64,000 bases of DNA from assembly GCA_023897205.1 (NCBI GenBank), contig JAHWDD010000005.1, forward strand, positions 4,588,001 through 4,652,000, in the 5' to 3' direction. The notes beneath the pieces were generated by a model. That model saw only the letters and a program-made list of their open reading frames with translations. It was not told where the DNA came from and searched no databases. Positions 10,798-23,429 of this stretch are shown in pieces. The first letter of the stretch is position 1. The number at the start of each line of letters is the position of its first letter. The position numbers and the translations under genes were made by a program. The stretch is from Exophiala sp. HKRS030. Lineage: Eukaryota > Ascomycota > Eurotiomycetes > Chaetothyriales > Herpotrichiellaceae.

Positions 10798-13700
10798 TCA
10801 TGTAATGCCTGCCTCAAGCATCTTCCACAATTTGCCCCGCTTGGTTAAAAGTCCCAAGTAAGAGCCTTCTTCCACCACGGCACCCTGCTCCATTACAATG
10901 ACATGATCCGCAAAATCCATCATCTCCTTCGAGTGTGTAATGACAATGATTGTCATCTTCCCTCTCATGTCGTGCCTCAGTTGCATGATGCTCCTCTTGA
11001 TAACTCCAGCACTCTCTTGATCCAGAGCACTCGTCGGTTCGTCTAGAATCAATATTGGAGCCTGACAGATCAATGCGCGAGCAACAACAATCCTCTGAGC
11101 CTGCCCACCAGAGACGCCCATTCCGCCTTCCCCAACAATTGTAGCATAACCTTGCGGGAGTGAGTCGACGAATTCGTGAATTCCTGCCGAGCGAGCGGCT
11201 GCCTCAACCTTTGCTTGCGAGCGCAAAGGGGAAGTCGGTGAAAGGCCATAGCAGATATTATCGTAAATCGTGCCAGAAACGAGGACAGGTGTTTGCAGAA
11301 CCACAGCTGTCCTTGAGCGTAAGTTGGAGGCATCCAATGTCCGAATATCGTGACCCCAAATGGTAAGTGGTGCGCACCGATTTGCCGTAGCCCCAGTCGA
11401 CTCTGAAACAACGCCAGGAGTACAATAGAGCCCTAATACCAGAGATGCAATTGTAGATTTGCCCGAGCCAGACGCGCCGACAATGACGGTGCACAAGTTT
11501 GAGGGAATCGTCATACTCAAGGCTCGGAGTGCAGGAGCTTGTGGACGAGAGGGATAATGGAATGTTAAATTGTGAAAACAGAAGCAATCTGATTTGACAC
11601 TCGTTCGTGACTCTAGGGGCAGGTCTGTTCCTCCCTCTTCGTGAGATAAAACATCCATCCTTGCCAGGCGAAGTAGTCGTGTCGCGGTATCGACAGCGGA
11701 GCTAATGCGAGGGACTAGGGACAGAACGACGCCTGCACTAGCTGTACAGAACAGCAGCAGCGATATCGAGACCAGAACAGACTTGACCTGCCATTCCCTA
11801 TGTTCAACCAGCCGTGCGCCGTACCAGAAAATCAGAGCTGTCAAGAAGATGATCGAAGAGTCCGAGAGACCATAGAAAAGACCTCCATAAATCGCTCGAC
11901 GAATACCAATACTGAAAGCTCTGCTCACTGCAGTTTTGAACTTCTGGTGGAAATATGGCTCTAACGTGAGCGCTCGTACGGTTTTTATATCGGTAAAAGT
12001 GTCAACAAAAACGATGCCGATCACTTTGCCGGCGTCATTGGCATGAGACTCCCAATAAGAAGAGGAAATACTGAAGCTCTTCATAATCGCATATAATGCC
12101 GGTGTTGCAGCAAGACTCACTAATGTGAGTTTCCAACAGCTGATAAATGACCAGGTTACCGAGGCCAACATCATTACAAAGACAATCATTACTCGAGCGG
12201 CAAATTTACCGACCAAGTCCTTCATCTCTTCTGCACTTGCATCAAGCGATGGAACAAGGACGGAAGCACTGTTCGTCTCCTCGTCAAACCAACTTTTCGG
12301 TTGTCGTAGAATGCGTGCAAAAGCTGACATTCTGAGCGCGTCCAGCCAGAATTGAGCAACAGAGTCAAGGAGAAATTCTTTGGCGAAAGAACAGATGCCA
12401 TCGACGACAGCAATGCCAAGAATTGACAAGGAGTAGACGAGCAGTTTGTGCTTGTATCCGACGGACATGTAGAATGTGCTAAGAACCTGCGCAAGCATGA
12501 ATGAAAATGCTGGTGGCGAACCTGCATGGATTAAAGCTGCCACAACAGCTACTATGCTCTGTATGCTGTGCTTAGCATCGAGATTACCCCATACGGTCGC
12601 GAGGATATCTCCTATTGATAAAGTAGTGAAAAGAGCTGCATCGGTTGAAACTGATAAGTGGTCAGATCTAATGGATAGTCTGTGAAGCTCGATTGCGTTG
12701 GAAGCTGAATCTTGGGACTCGCGTCTCAGGCTCTGCTCTACTCTCCCACCAGATGTTTTCGATCCGAGGCTAATACTAGTGCTGAGTTTTTTGTTATGCA
12801 AGTGGTAGTTTGGACCATAGTTTGCATGCAAAGGCAGAGGAGGAAGCACAGGCACTTCATTGTATAATACCTTGGCACGCGCAAGGGACTGTCGTCGGAG
12901 ATTGTTGATGGTAGCCTTCTTCCCAACTGTAAAGGCAGTTCGAAGGGTAGCTCTGCGCATTGAAGGATGTTCATCTGCTTCATGAAGGCTGAGAGCAGCA
13001 GTACGCTCATTCAACACGAACTCCTCCTCAAAAGAATCATTCCGCAGGAGGTTAGTGACATGCATTCCTTTCTTGTGGTTCATACGTGGTGAAACAATGC
13101 TAGAGCTTGATTCAGCGGATGCCAGTGTCATCCCCCACGAGTTCTCTCTGCGCCGAGTAACTGATGGACCATTGATTTCGATGTCTTTGCGGCGACCCTT
13201 CCTGGCCACGCGTCCATTTTCCAACACGAACACGACATCCTCATCCTCTATCATATCCAAGTCATGCGTGATTATTATTGTTGTTTTTCCAAGTCTCCAA
13301 CTGCGAACAGCTTCCATAACTGCGCTCCTGGTCGCAATGTCGAGAGCACTGGTTGCTTCGTCCAATACCAATATGGGAGTATCTCGGAGACGAGCTCTTG
13401 CAAGGGCGACTCGTTGCTTCTGGCCGCCAGAAAGCGCAGCACCTGCGGAACCAACTTTGGTTTCGATACCACTGGGAAGATCTGCGACTGTCTTGTCTAG
13501 CATGGCGAATCGGAGACAATCCTCTAGGTCATGCAGTGGTACCTGAGAGAAGTCATAGCGACCGAGTGCGACATTCAAGCCAATGGTCTCATCAAAGAGA
13601 TGGCACTGTTGCTGCACCAAGGTGATGTTGTTTCTTAGCCAACTCGTATCGAGACACCGGACATCATTGTCGTCTATGACGATACAACCCTTGAGGGGTT

Positions 13701-15098
13701 GGTATAATCGCGTAAGTAGCGAACTCAAAGTGCTTTTCCCTGAGCCACTTTGACCCACCACGAATGACAACTGTCCAGCGGGAAATGAAATCGAGCATTC
13801 ACACAAGACGAGGTTTTTGGGCCTCGCAGGATAAGCAAAGGAAACCTTATAGGTCAGTGGCCTCCAAAGTGATGGGCAAATAGAACATACCGCTTTGAAT
13901 TGAATGTGCCCGTCGCAAAATTGAGGCGAATAACCATTACGTTTGGGTTTGTTGAGCTTTCCCTTTGCGATCTTATGTAGTATAGCATTGAGAGCTGCAG
14001 CTGCCGAGCGACCCTTCTCAAGAACGACAATCTGCGGTAGCAACTCTTCGAATGACTTCGTAACAATCAAGCAACTCCAGAATGTCGTGATCACCTTGCC
14101 AGCTGTAGTTGCCCCGGAATGGACTTGAGACCCGCCATACCAAAAGCCTGAGGTAGTGTTAGCGAAAGTTTCATATTTCGTGTGCTGGATTGATGTACCC
14201 TGCACGAAGATGGTAGTTGCCATGAACCGGACGAATCCCGACTGCAATGCATTAGACCTGGCCAACTTCATATAAGATATTCCCGCGTCTTTTATGAAAG
14301 CCGTATATGCGGAAAGTTCTTTTTCCTGAGCATTGCAGCATTTGACGGTGACAATATTCGTGATGGCGAAATTGGCAACTCTGGATGCTTGTGCCACGTG
14401 CGCATTTTGCGAGCTGATATAACTCTGCATTGGTCTCGAAATGACGGCCACTCCTCCTACGATTAGAGGAATGCTTGCCAGAACTACCAGAGCCAGTTTC
14501 CAGTTAGTATAAAGCGCGAGCCCAAAGGCTACCAGAGCTTGTATGATAGAAGTAATAGCGAGGCCACAAGGCTGCGAGGTTGCAAGTTGGAAGTCTCGTA
14601 TCTGCCTGAAATTATTAGATCTGTATTATACACTCAGAAGTCTGCGTACGTTTGCATACGTATGAGTAGCGAACCAACTCCGGCAGGGCGAAGTTCAAAC
14701 CACTCTAGATCTCTACTTAACAATGACAGGAACAGCTTTTCTCGCAGGCACTTTGCCTGCAGCTCACCGAAAGCGAGCCAGCAAGTGAAGAGGCCGCATT
14801 TCAAGAACCAAGTGCAGCCACCAGCTATGATCAAGCCGTATATGCACTCGAGGACTTGACTTTTGAGCTTAGAGTCCTCAATTTTCTGTGAACCATAATC
14901 CGCGAACGTGTTGAAGATTCTGCCGAACAGCACTGCTTGGACGGGTAGGAGAAATGCGGTAGCCACTGAGAAGACCAGAGCCGGAGCCAGAAGGAGTAAA
15001 TGGCTCGTAGTCGTGAATGTGAGCAGAAAACTCTGACCTCGACCATCTTTGTCACCGGTTCTTGAATATGTTTCCTTTCGTGCTGGGCGACTTCTCAT
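10798..15098 (-). CDS. STE6-like full-size ABC exporter (a-factor pheromone type)
   Basis: An ABCB-type full transporter with two TMD-NBD halves, about 1403 aa. Exon 1 is 15098-14650 and the following intron is 14649-14606, restoring MQTQIRDFQLATS. A second, 45-bp in-frame intron is likely at 13890-13846 (GTATGT, CTGAC, AAG); splicing restores FKAVSFAYPARP. NBD1 has GQSGSGKST, LSGGQKQR and LVLDEATSALD. NBD2 has GASGSGKST, VSGGQAQR and LILDEPTSALD. Exon 1 carries the first two membrane helices, and a long Ser/Arg-rich linker joins the halves. In yeast Ste6 exports farnesylated a-factor; resemblance of the N-terminal half supports this subgroup over general multidrug pumps, but the substrate is inferred. 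The first ATG of the open frame (15296) would add a poorly matching leader, so 15098 is preferred. Confidence 0.85.
13846..13890 (-). other. 45-bp frame-neutral intron in STE6-like gene
   Basis: On the minus strand it starts GTATGT, has CTGAC 6 nt before its end and finishes AAG. It is a multiple of three without a stop, so retention would insert 15 residues just before the conserved VSFAYPARP of NBD1. Confidence 0.7.
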
Positions 15099-15358
15099 GT
15101 CGGGAATGAATTGCACACCGATACATCTTGGCCCAGAACGAGATGCTAGTGTCAACAATAGCTGGAGTAGAAGAGGGATGGATCTTTGTTTTCTCCTTCT
15201 GGAATTGGCATATTTGAGGTGAGTACTTAGTATTGTTCGTTGGAATGCTGGTGACGCAAGATGGTTGAAACCTCTGTGACAGATGGCATCGGCCACTTTC
15301 GTCAGATTTTGCGTTTCACAAAAACCTTCCTGTTCTTCTCATGACTTATCACACGTGT

Positions 15359-15826
15359 TCATTTTTTGGCCTCTTTCTGCGCCTTCTCATAGATCCAGTC
15401 GTTAAGACCAGCCCGGTTTCTGGCAATTTCAATGGCAAAGAACTGCATTCGAACGGCGAAGATGGTCTCCTTTTCACCATATTCGGTGCTTGGGCTTTTC
15501 CGGAGCATGGTGCCGAAATTATAGTCTTCAATCTTCTTGTCACCCTTTTCATAAACCATTGAGAAATTCCTCCACTTCTCCTTTCCCTCTTTGCTTTTCA
15601 TGGCGTCCTCGTCGATTTCCTGGGCGGGATCAAAATCTGGAAATTCCTTTTTGAAATGTTCATAAATTTCATCGTCCAGCCGCGTCAGGCGAAGTTTAGA
15701 CCCGGGCAACTTTTCAAGGATCGACCAGTACACTGTCATATGTTGAACGGCCTTGACGGCAAATTGCTTTTCCATGTCCACATAATTAGGTGCATTTTCA
15801 GCGTCGATGTGACGACTCAGAGACAT
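15359..15826 (-). CDS. PBDC1/Ypl225w family protein (eEF1A chaperone type)
   Basis: A single-exon 155-aa protein. It shows the PBDC1 (polysaccharide biosynthesis domain containing 1) pattern: a helical N-terminus with NAPNYVDMEKQFAVKAVQHMTVYWSIL, a central LTRLDDEIYEHFKKEFPDF, and a C-terminal EKETIFAVRMQFFAIEIARNR then GLNDWIY. Length matches the family, which is normally 130-230 aa. Despite the name, the yeast homologue Ypl225w (Chp1) is known as a ribosome-associated chaperone for newly made eEF1A. It is cytosolic by prediction: no signal or membrane segment. It is divergent from the INSIG gene. The family call is firm; the chaperone role is carried over from yeast. Confidence 0.85.
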   Translation of the reverse strand: MSLSRHIDAENAPNYVDMEKQFAVKAVQHMTVYWSILEKLPGSKLRLTRLDDEIYEHFKKEFPDFDPAQEIDEDAMKSKEGKEKWRNFSMVYEKGDKKIEDYNFGTMLRKSPSTEYGEKETIFAVRMQFFAIEIARNRAGLNDWIYEKAQKEAKK

Positions 15827-16501
15827 TATGCTGGCAACGGTGACGACAGCGGCTTTTGGTTATCTAAAATTTTGATCTGAAAACTGATTGCTTCGAGGGA
15901 TGATGTTGTGAATCGCTTTATTTATCTTGGTGCCTCGAACTAATCGTCTATCAGAGCGAAATGCATCGAAACCAAGAAAAGTTGGACGACAGAGAATGGC
16001 TTGGCGTTGATGATTCAAAAACACAGCCGCACTAATCCTTTGTGGGTTAATGACCTTTAACATGTGACTTTTACTCCGCACCAAATCCGACCAAGGCAAT
16101 TGGCGAACTTTGGTTTTTGTGATCTCTCACTTTTGACCGGCAAAAGAGTACAGCAGAGACATGTGAAAGATACATCTCGACCTCCATCCTGTCCTCCTGC
16201 ACCTACCACCTACGAGGTTGCGTGCCAGTGTCTTGTCTTACCTACGCTGCATGAGACAGCTCAACTTCCCCACTCGCTTACGCCCATTTCAACTCCTGAT
16301 TTAGTCAACCTTTTCCCCCAACAAGCTGTTTCTCGTTATGCTTGAGACCTCGCACATCAGAACCGTTCTTCCTTCAACAATTGTGGAATAATCTTCCAGT
16401 GTGACTGAAGACCAAACCATCCGACTCCGAGGCATCATCAGTCAGTCAAGTCAGCCTCAGGCCAAAAGAAGTCTGGAGCAGCCTCGCAGCAATTTGTGAA
16501 T
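15827..16501. promoter_or_regulatory. Divergent promoter, PBDC1-like / INSIG
   Basis: A 675-bp gap between two divergently transcribed genes must hold both promoters. The 200 bp before the INSIG start are pyrimidine-rich, typical of fungal 5' leaders. No clear operator was recognised. Confidence 0.4.
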
Positions 16502-17611
16502 ATGGAGATGCCGCAGGTGCATCGTCCCGTGCCTCGACGGGCGTTCGAGATCACCCCAGCCTCGGCCGATTCCTCCATGCCTCCCTCGCCTGGCCCTGAG
16601 TTGGCAAACCCCGAGCTCCTTGGTAATCAGAGAGACATGACACCAAGCAGGACACGTTCTATTCTCAACCTTACTTCGTCGACATTGTTTGGCATATACT
16701 CGCCAGTGGGAACAGAAGGAGGTCGAGACGAGTTGTCAACTCCCTGGGGCACAGGTGCACAAACACCGAGCCAGAGGCGTAGCATTGACGATTACAGACT
16801 TGGTAACAGTGCCATGAATTGGGACCAACCTACGCCTAAATCAAAACCGAAGGTCCAAAGACGGGGGTTCCGCGGCTATTTCGTTCCCTTGGTGGTACAG
16901 ACAGCTTTACTATTTGCATTTGGTGTCGGGTATGGCTCGATCGTCACACACCTACATAGGACACAGATGATCACACCGATCCCGGTTCCGGATGTGGCAC
17001 AGCATTCTCTATACTATCAACTATCGTGGGGTGCTTTTGGCATTTTGCTTGGACATGCGTTACCAGCCGTCGATGCTTTCTGGGAAGATTCGATCTCGCC
17101 TGTCTTGTCCGAATCAGAGATCAATGGAAATTCCAAATCAACCGCGGCAAAACCTGTCAAGGCGGTTGGATCAGAGGACTCATCGTTCTCTGATAGCGGT
17201 ACCGGACCAATGTGGTACTCTGCTGTGCGAAGCGTCGGTGCCTTTGTCGGAATTGCGTTTGCTGTTGTGAGTAAATTCCAGAGACGGAATTGAGTGCTGC
17301 TGATATACTAACGAAAGTTTTAGCGACGGATTCCCTGGCAGTCGACGTTGCAGGTAGCCTTGACTTTGGCTCTGGCCAATCCTGTTCTTTGGTACATCAT
17401 TGATCGATCTTTACCGGGATTTGCCTTCTCCGCTGTAGTCAGTACTGTCGGCACGGTCGTTCTACGTCTAGTCGATCCCAACTTTGTCCCTCTGCCAGCG
17501 ATTCACCAGTCGGTGGCGTCTGAACAGATTGGTGTATATACTTGGCTGGCTAGCATTCTCTTTTGCACCAGCATTTGTTTCGGAGCCATTGGCCGCCGAT
17601 TACAATTGTAG
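16502..17611 (+). CDS. INSIG-domain ER membrane protein
   Basis: Two exons, 16502-17266 and 17324-17611 (350 aa). The 57-bp intron has GTGAGT, a perfect ACTAAC branch site and TTTTAG, phase 0. The disordered N-terminus contains RTRSILNLTSSTLFGIYSP, a hallmark of fungal INSIG proteins. Hydrophobic segments follow (about residues 125-150, 165-185, 240-260 and two or more in exon 2), ending in a basic tail. INSIG proteins sit in the ER membrane and in other organisms control sterol synthesis by binding HMG-CoA reductase or the SREBP-SCAP complex; yeast Nsg1/Nsg2 stabilise HMG-CoA reductase. The ATG at 16502 is the first ATG in the frame. It converges on the HD-domain gene with 48 bp between stops. 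Confidence 0.85.
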
Positions 17612-17659
17612 AAAATAAGTTTCATGGAAAGATTGGACATGTTGCCTTGCTGATGAAAG

Positions 17660-18361
17660 TCAGAAGGCGTGGTTCACCCCTGTTGGATTCGGATTGCTAA
17701 GATGGGATTTGTATAGATTATTCGGCCAAGATGCCGCGGGTGCCTTTGCTGGATTTCGTAAAGCTTGCTCGACGACAGCATCACCAAGGACCTTTTCTAT
17801 GTCCAACCTGGGAAGCTTAGCCTCTAGTATATTCCCATATTCAACGGCACCAAGAGCTTCGCGGGTCAGACCGCGGAAGTCAATCAAGACCCCGAGCCGC
17901 ACCAGTCTCGCTAAGGGAGTAATTCTCTCGGCAATGTGTGGAGAGGTATGTAAGGCTATGGCAATCCAGACCTCGTGAGCACCGGAAGCTGAGACTCCAT
18001 GGGCGTTCAGGATAGCTACAGTAGCATCGGCTCCTTCGACCTCGAAGCGATCAGCGCTGGCACTGTGTTGAGGACAAGCACCGAGATCATGGCCGAGCGC
18101 AGCGGCGAACAGTAATTCACTATCGGCCAACGAACTCTGTTCTCTTTGCGCCAGCCATTTGGCGAATAAGTACACGCGTAGACTGTGATGAAGAATGGTC
18201 CGTGGCAGCACAGACACGACGTGGTCAAAGAGCGCAGTGCTCGAACTAGAGCCGGGGCAGAAGGCCCTTAGCGCGTCAACATCTGCTGCAGATGACACAG
18301 GTATCAGAGTGGTTTCAGATGCGCCGGCCGACGGGTCGGCAGTCTCGCTAGGAGCACACAT
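17660..18361 (-). CDS. HD-domain protein, cyanamide hydratase-like
   Basis: A metal-dependent HD-domain protein of 233 aa if started at the ATG at 18361. An upstream in-frame ATG at 18526 would add 55 residues of low-quality basic leader. The HD pattern is complete: HHSLRVYLFAKWL (first His), ALGHDLGACP (the HD pair), FEVEGADATVAIL, then VWIAIALHT with a further His. This arrangement is that of the fungal cyanamide hydratase/Ddi2 group, which hydrates cyanamide to urea, and the length matches (225-245 aa). Related HD proteins have other substrates, so the reaction is an inference. No signal peptide is seen. Confidence 0.75.
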   Translation of the reverse strand: MCAPSETADPSAGASETTLIPVSSAADVDALRAFCPGSSSSTALFDHVVSVLPRTILHHSLRVYLFAKWLAQREQSSLADSELLFAAALGHDLGACPQHSASADRFEVEGADATVAILNAHGVSASGAHEVWIAIALHTSPHIAERITPLARLVRLGVLIDFRGLTREALGAVEYGNILEAKLPRLDIEKVLGDAVVEQALRNPAKAPAASWPNNLYKSHLSNPNPTGVNHAF

Positions 18362-19952
18362 GGGTGCTGGCTGGACTTCCCTAAGAAGAGATGGAGTGTC
18401 TCGCGCTGCGAGAGTGTGATTCAAAGTGGTACGAGCGGCTTGCGTGTTGACGTGTTTGTTATAAGAGTTATTGAAGTAATAGCAGCGTTTACTCCGCAGC
18501 CGAACCTTGCTACTGGTCATGCGCAAAGATCACTGCATGTCTCGTTGTGGCAAAAAGGCTGAAGCAAGGTTCATGCTTGATGAACTCCTGATGAGTGTAC
18601 GGGAGCAAGGTGTGCAGTGAGCAATGGGAGTGGCTACGACTCGAGTCGGCTGATCATTGATCAGTGGCAATCATGGCGCCAGTCCTTGGGTTACAACTTA
18701 CTGTGAACTTGGAAGGCGCGCGTCTTTCTTGACAATGACGGTCGTGCCTGCCCTGACGCGCCCGAAACCCTTGGGTGCTTGTGAGTGCTTCTCGAGTCTG
18801 ACTGTCGAGAATCTCTGGCCGTTCCTTCCGCTGGTGCCCCGATGGTCTTGCCAAGTAATTGGAATTCAAACCCCAAGACGCACGTCATCAGAAATCAAAA
18901 GACAAATACATCATGTTTCGCGGTAATATTGGAAAGGTATCACACTGTCCTCACTGTATCAAGTGCCTGGCCACTCCTGGCGTGCCTGGGTAGGTGCCTA
19001 GGTGCAAATGACCAACTCAATTTTACGTCATGGTACAACACATTACGACACTTGTGTCAGGTGCGTGTCGTCCAATCTCCAGCTGACCATGAAGCCCAGA
19101 CCGGATTAGCCTGCGAGCAATCGTCAATTTTCAAGCCCCTGAACATGGATCCCTGGACCACTGATGGACACCATCCGGGGGCTTGCGAGAGAGCAGTGAG
19201 GCACCAGGCCAAAGGGGACAGGCCTTTCGGGCGAAGCACTGGACCTCATCGACTCCTATTGAGACCTACCCAGGCGTACCAGGTTCCCCCCGGACTGCTT
19301 AGAGGTGACTCGTGACTCGGGGAGGCCTGAGCGTCCTCGATAGGCGTCGAGGCGTCAAGCAGAGCCAAATAAAACTCTCGCACTATTCCTCTTTGGGCTA
19401 ACATGAAATTTCCCAAACATTTTCGAAAACAACAAATCCCAAACTTGGATCTGGTCGAGGGTCTCAAACACCAAACTTGGATGCGCTAACCATGGCATTA
19501 TCAACGCTCCTTTGATAGTCGTTCTTTTGGCTCTCACACTAGATCCCACCCCATGAGACTGGCACTCATTTCTTGACGCCAAATACGCCTGTTTTCGCCC
19601 ACCGACATCAGGCTTGACCTCAAGTCAGAAGCTCTCAATAATCCTTCGCTAGCCCCAGTCGCGACTTTTCTGCATGCCCCTCTACAAGTCAACGCATCCT
19701 ACTGCATAGCCCTCTTCTCACCCGCCAGTGCCATCAGCCTTCTCCTGAGTCCAGAGTCCAGAGTCCTGACCTTACTCGACGCCTTACTATCAACTTAAAC
19801 TCCGCTCGAGAGCTGGCTCTTGTGCACATACTGCCTATTGCTTGTTGCTGCCCGACCGATCCACTCCTTGAAGCATTTTCAATTTGGTCGAGTACCGACA
19901 CTTCGAATCCACCACTCCTACACCGCTCTTCACTCGAGGCCCAACGCACAAC
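18362..19952. other. Intergenic between HD-domain and LYAR-type genes
   Basis: A 1.6-kb divergent gap. Several unrelated open frames up to 176 aa occur on both strands but none has family resemblance or clear coding character. The last 350 bp before the LYAR-type gene are pyrimidine-rich and probably its promoter and 5' leader. Confidence 0.4.
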
Positions 19953-21739
19953 ATGGTTTCTTTCCAATGCGAGGTGAGTGAAACGCGCGACACAACTGTA
20001 TCTCAACCTTGCTGATCACTTTTCCCCATAGGCCTGTGGCGATGTTTTGACCAAGAAGAAACTCGACCCTCATCGGAACCAATGCCGTGGCGCATTCTTT
20101 GCCTGTATTGACTGCATGACCACCTTTAATGGCACCGACTACAGATCCCACACAGTGAGTATCTTCCCTTCGTTGGATATTCATGGCGGCAACAAGGACA
20201 GTCAACCTCATCCGTCCGCTGCTTCGAGCCTTGACCAGAGGCTGACGTTCTTGACCATAGTCTTGTATGACCGAAGACCAGAAATATCAAGGAGCACTAT
20301 ATCGTCCCAAATCGGCCAAATCTGCCAACAGAAAATCCGTGTCGATAGTTGAGCCTGACGACTCCAAAGCACTCGTCCCGCGTCCGGCCTATGTAGAAGA
20401 TGCCCCTGACTCTGAGGCTCCCCCTCATGTCCCAACTCCTCCACCTGCTGTACCAGCCTTGACCGCCGACAATGTCTTCGACTATATGGTTGACGAGAGT
20501 ATGCCTAATACTCCCCAGATAAGTTATGCAAAAGACAAAGGCGAGATGTCCATGGCTAAGGGGGCTCCATCAATCTTTACGACCAGCCGACCAAACAGCT
20601 CAAATGGATTCAGACATCACGAAGAGCAAATCCTCGATGACGATTACCTCGAGCATGGCTACACGTGGGGCAATGAACCAGTGAAGCCTAAACACACTCT
20701 GGACATGAATGGAAGTTCGTTGACATTGGAATTCATGACCCCTGCTGCTAAAGAAGTAAAGGCAAGGTTGGACAAGAAAGAGAAGACTCGCTCTCACAGC
20801 CGAACAGACAGTGGAAGTGGGCAAAAGAGGAAGCGCGATGAACAACAGACGCCTGCGGACGTTCTTATGGTCGACACTACCAAGGCTGACACACCCACCA
20901 TAGTTCATTCTGGATTGACCGGAGGCCTGAACCGTATGTTGACCGAAGAGGACTATCCGTTCCGCAGGACGCCAGAGACCGAAGGAAAGAACCAACTTGT
21001 GATTGAGAAAAACCGTCCTGTCCGTCGAAGCCAAAAGATTGACGATCCGACGTCACCCATTAAACGAACTCGACACGTCAAAGATGAATCTAATGGTCTA
21101 GGCATATCGATGAAAGGTAGAGCTGCAAAGGCTCTGTCAATGGTTGGCGTTGCGTTGCTCCCAGGAATGAGTGCTGGTCAACAAAGCAAGACAAGGAGGA
21201 GGGCCAGTTCTTCAGATCATGGACAAAACACAAACCGGGTTCGTGAAGGAGAAAAGCGTGAGCGAAAGAAGCACAAGGTTCACCGGCACAATGGCACCGC
21301 GTCCGCCAATGTCCGACACGAGCATCGGTCAAGACGTCAGGGTAGCGATGATTCTCCTTCGCACTCGCCCAATGAAGGGACGTCTAGGCGGCTGAAGGCA
21401 ATCGAATACCGCAAACACGATGATTCTGGTTCCGACACGGACTCGGATCCGGCAAACCATGGTGTGAATGGTCATGCTACCAGAAAGAAGTCTGGCGCCA
21501 ACGGCACGATGGTTGTTTTTGGCGAAGAGGAGAAACAACGACGAGCATGTCGGAATTTCTTGGCCAATGCTCCTGGTCTGGATTCGGAAAAAGGCTATTC
21601 AGTGCACAAGATGTTAAAGCGTTGGCACAAGCAGACGGACGTCAGAAGCTCCTCTGCTAGAGCCGACGAGGAGCAGGATCTTTGGCGAGGACTGCGGATC
21701 AAGAGGAATGAGAAGGGGGAATTCGTTCTCGTCTTCTGA
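19953..21739 (+). CDS. LYAR-type C2HC zinc finger nucleolar protein
   Basis: Three exons, 19953-19973, 20032-20154 and 20261-21739 (540 aa); both introns are phase 0 with GTGAGT donors and CATAG acceptors. Splicing assembles a compact LYAR zinc finger: FQCEACGDVL, then LDPHRNQC, FACIDC and DYRSHTSC, followed by MTEDQKYQG, a typical LYAR-family junction. The remainder is disordered and strongly basic, with KKEKTRSHSR, RKRDE and KRERKKHKVHRH clusters suited to nuclear or nucleolar localisation. A conserved-looking C-terminus (RRACRNFLANAPGL ... ILKRW-like MLKRWHKQ ... GEFVLVF) resembles other filamentous-fungal homologues. LYAR proteins act in pre-rRNA processing; that role is by family. The first exon codes for only seven residues. 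Confidence 0.85.
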
Positions 21740-23429
21740 TTCTTGGAGCTCTTTTCATGCGGATAGTTGAGCCAGGATTTGCAGCGTGGAGTTAAAACAT
21801 AAAACATGGGGCTAGGCGTTGACCAAGTACGCACTTGCTGGAAGACGGTCTGTTTTAAGTAGACCCAACGATTTACACATTTAATGATGATAGACCACCA
21901 TGAGGATGATTCTCCTCTCGTCCTACTTGTACTCTGTCTCTTTGAACCTCTGCCTCTCGTTTATGTGATACTGCTGTACTCAACCCGGGGTCGTACGACG
22001 AAGCACATCGGCAGTGTTTGCCCAAGCAAGGGAGGACGACGGATGTCTGAGCCCCATTCAGCCAATATCTAGCTCATGACACACGTCAGAACACTGCAGC
22101 ATTCAGGAGTGTGAACTTTTTATCAATTGCGTACACTACGCACATTGTAGCATGCCCCACAACGTGAAAATATTGTAGGACCCAAATCGCGGATACTGGA
22201 AGATGGAGGATCATCTGAAGCTGGACAAAGTGTACTGTAGTTTCTCCACGCTTCAAGCTCCAGGGAAAAACATGAAACACATCTCCGCTTCCCCCTGACC
22301 AGCAAGAGACTTGAGAGTCGAGACTCGAGACTGAGGTGATCGCGATCGGCACCTATGGAACGCGCCGGGGGGAGCGGAAGAGGGATAGGCTCGGGAAGGG
22401 ATCAACCAGTAAGGGGCTGCGAAGGAGGCCTGAGAGATCCGTCAGTGGCTGGCGGGCATATTTCAAAATTCAGGCGACACCGAAGTCGTGGGAGAAATTG
22501 GGTCCATGGTACGGAGTACAGAGGACTTTGTACAGGATTGGGACAGTAATTTGGTGAATGGTGACTTTGTGGGTTCGTAATCAATACCAGGCATGGTTGA
22601 TCAAGGGCATACTATACAGAGTGAAATGAAATTCTTTCTTCTTCGAGAACCTGGACGCAGATGTACAGGTTTCCGTGAGTAGCTGGCGGGCTGGTCCTGA
22701 AACTGCGGGTCACGGGATCATGACTGGTCTTTGCTCCTTCCTATTGTGCCCCAATCAAGTCTTTTGAGTCTTTTTTGACAGTCACGACTCACGACTAGCA
22801 AGTCACGTAGCAAGTCAATGTCAGTGCCACTTTGAACCGTAGTCGTCGTCGTCGTCGTGACCGTCATTGGCATCAGCCCCAAGCACGTGAGTTTCCTTCC
22901 CCTTCCCACGGCCCGTTACTGGTCCATTAACGGAGTGCGGAGCCACGGAGTCTAGAGGACTCCTCGCTTAGGTCCTCGTAGGTACTGGGGAGCTGTGGAT
23001 GCCCAGTGCGTACCTACAATCTAGGCATGATACCGGGTTCCCAGGGGAGCCACAGGTCCCATTGGGGCACCACATTGACACCCAGACTACCATTATTATT
23101 GGCACCCTTCGGCACCCACACAACTCATTGCACTGCAAGGCGTTGCGCACGTTTCCCCCAATCCCTTGAGCCCTTGACTTCCCTGAGTTTCCTTCTAACC
23201 CAAACTTCTCAGGATCTTCGTAAGCTGACTTTCTCCCTCCCTTCCACAACAACCCTCCGACACAAAGCACACCACCTCCCACATTCTTATCCTCACAACA
23301 ACCCAGTCTTCAGTTCTCGAGTTCCGCCTAAATCATCCACAACACAATGATTCAATTCGTTTGATCTCAGAATCCCCTACCTCCCTCACTCGATCCTCTC
23401 TATTGCACTGGCGTCGGTCACCATTCAAC
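21740..23429. other. Intergenic/5' region of IRE1
   Basis: A 1.7-kb gap holding the IRE1 promoter and probable long 5' leader. A (GTC)5 microsatellite lies at 22842-22858. The last 250 bp are C/T-rich. A minimal upstream ORF of five codons begins at 23347. No separate gene is supported. Confidence 0.45.

Noticed and set aside
18785..19315. 176-codon plus-strand frame
   Set aside because: No recognisable domain, no splice structure and competing open frames on the other strand.
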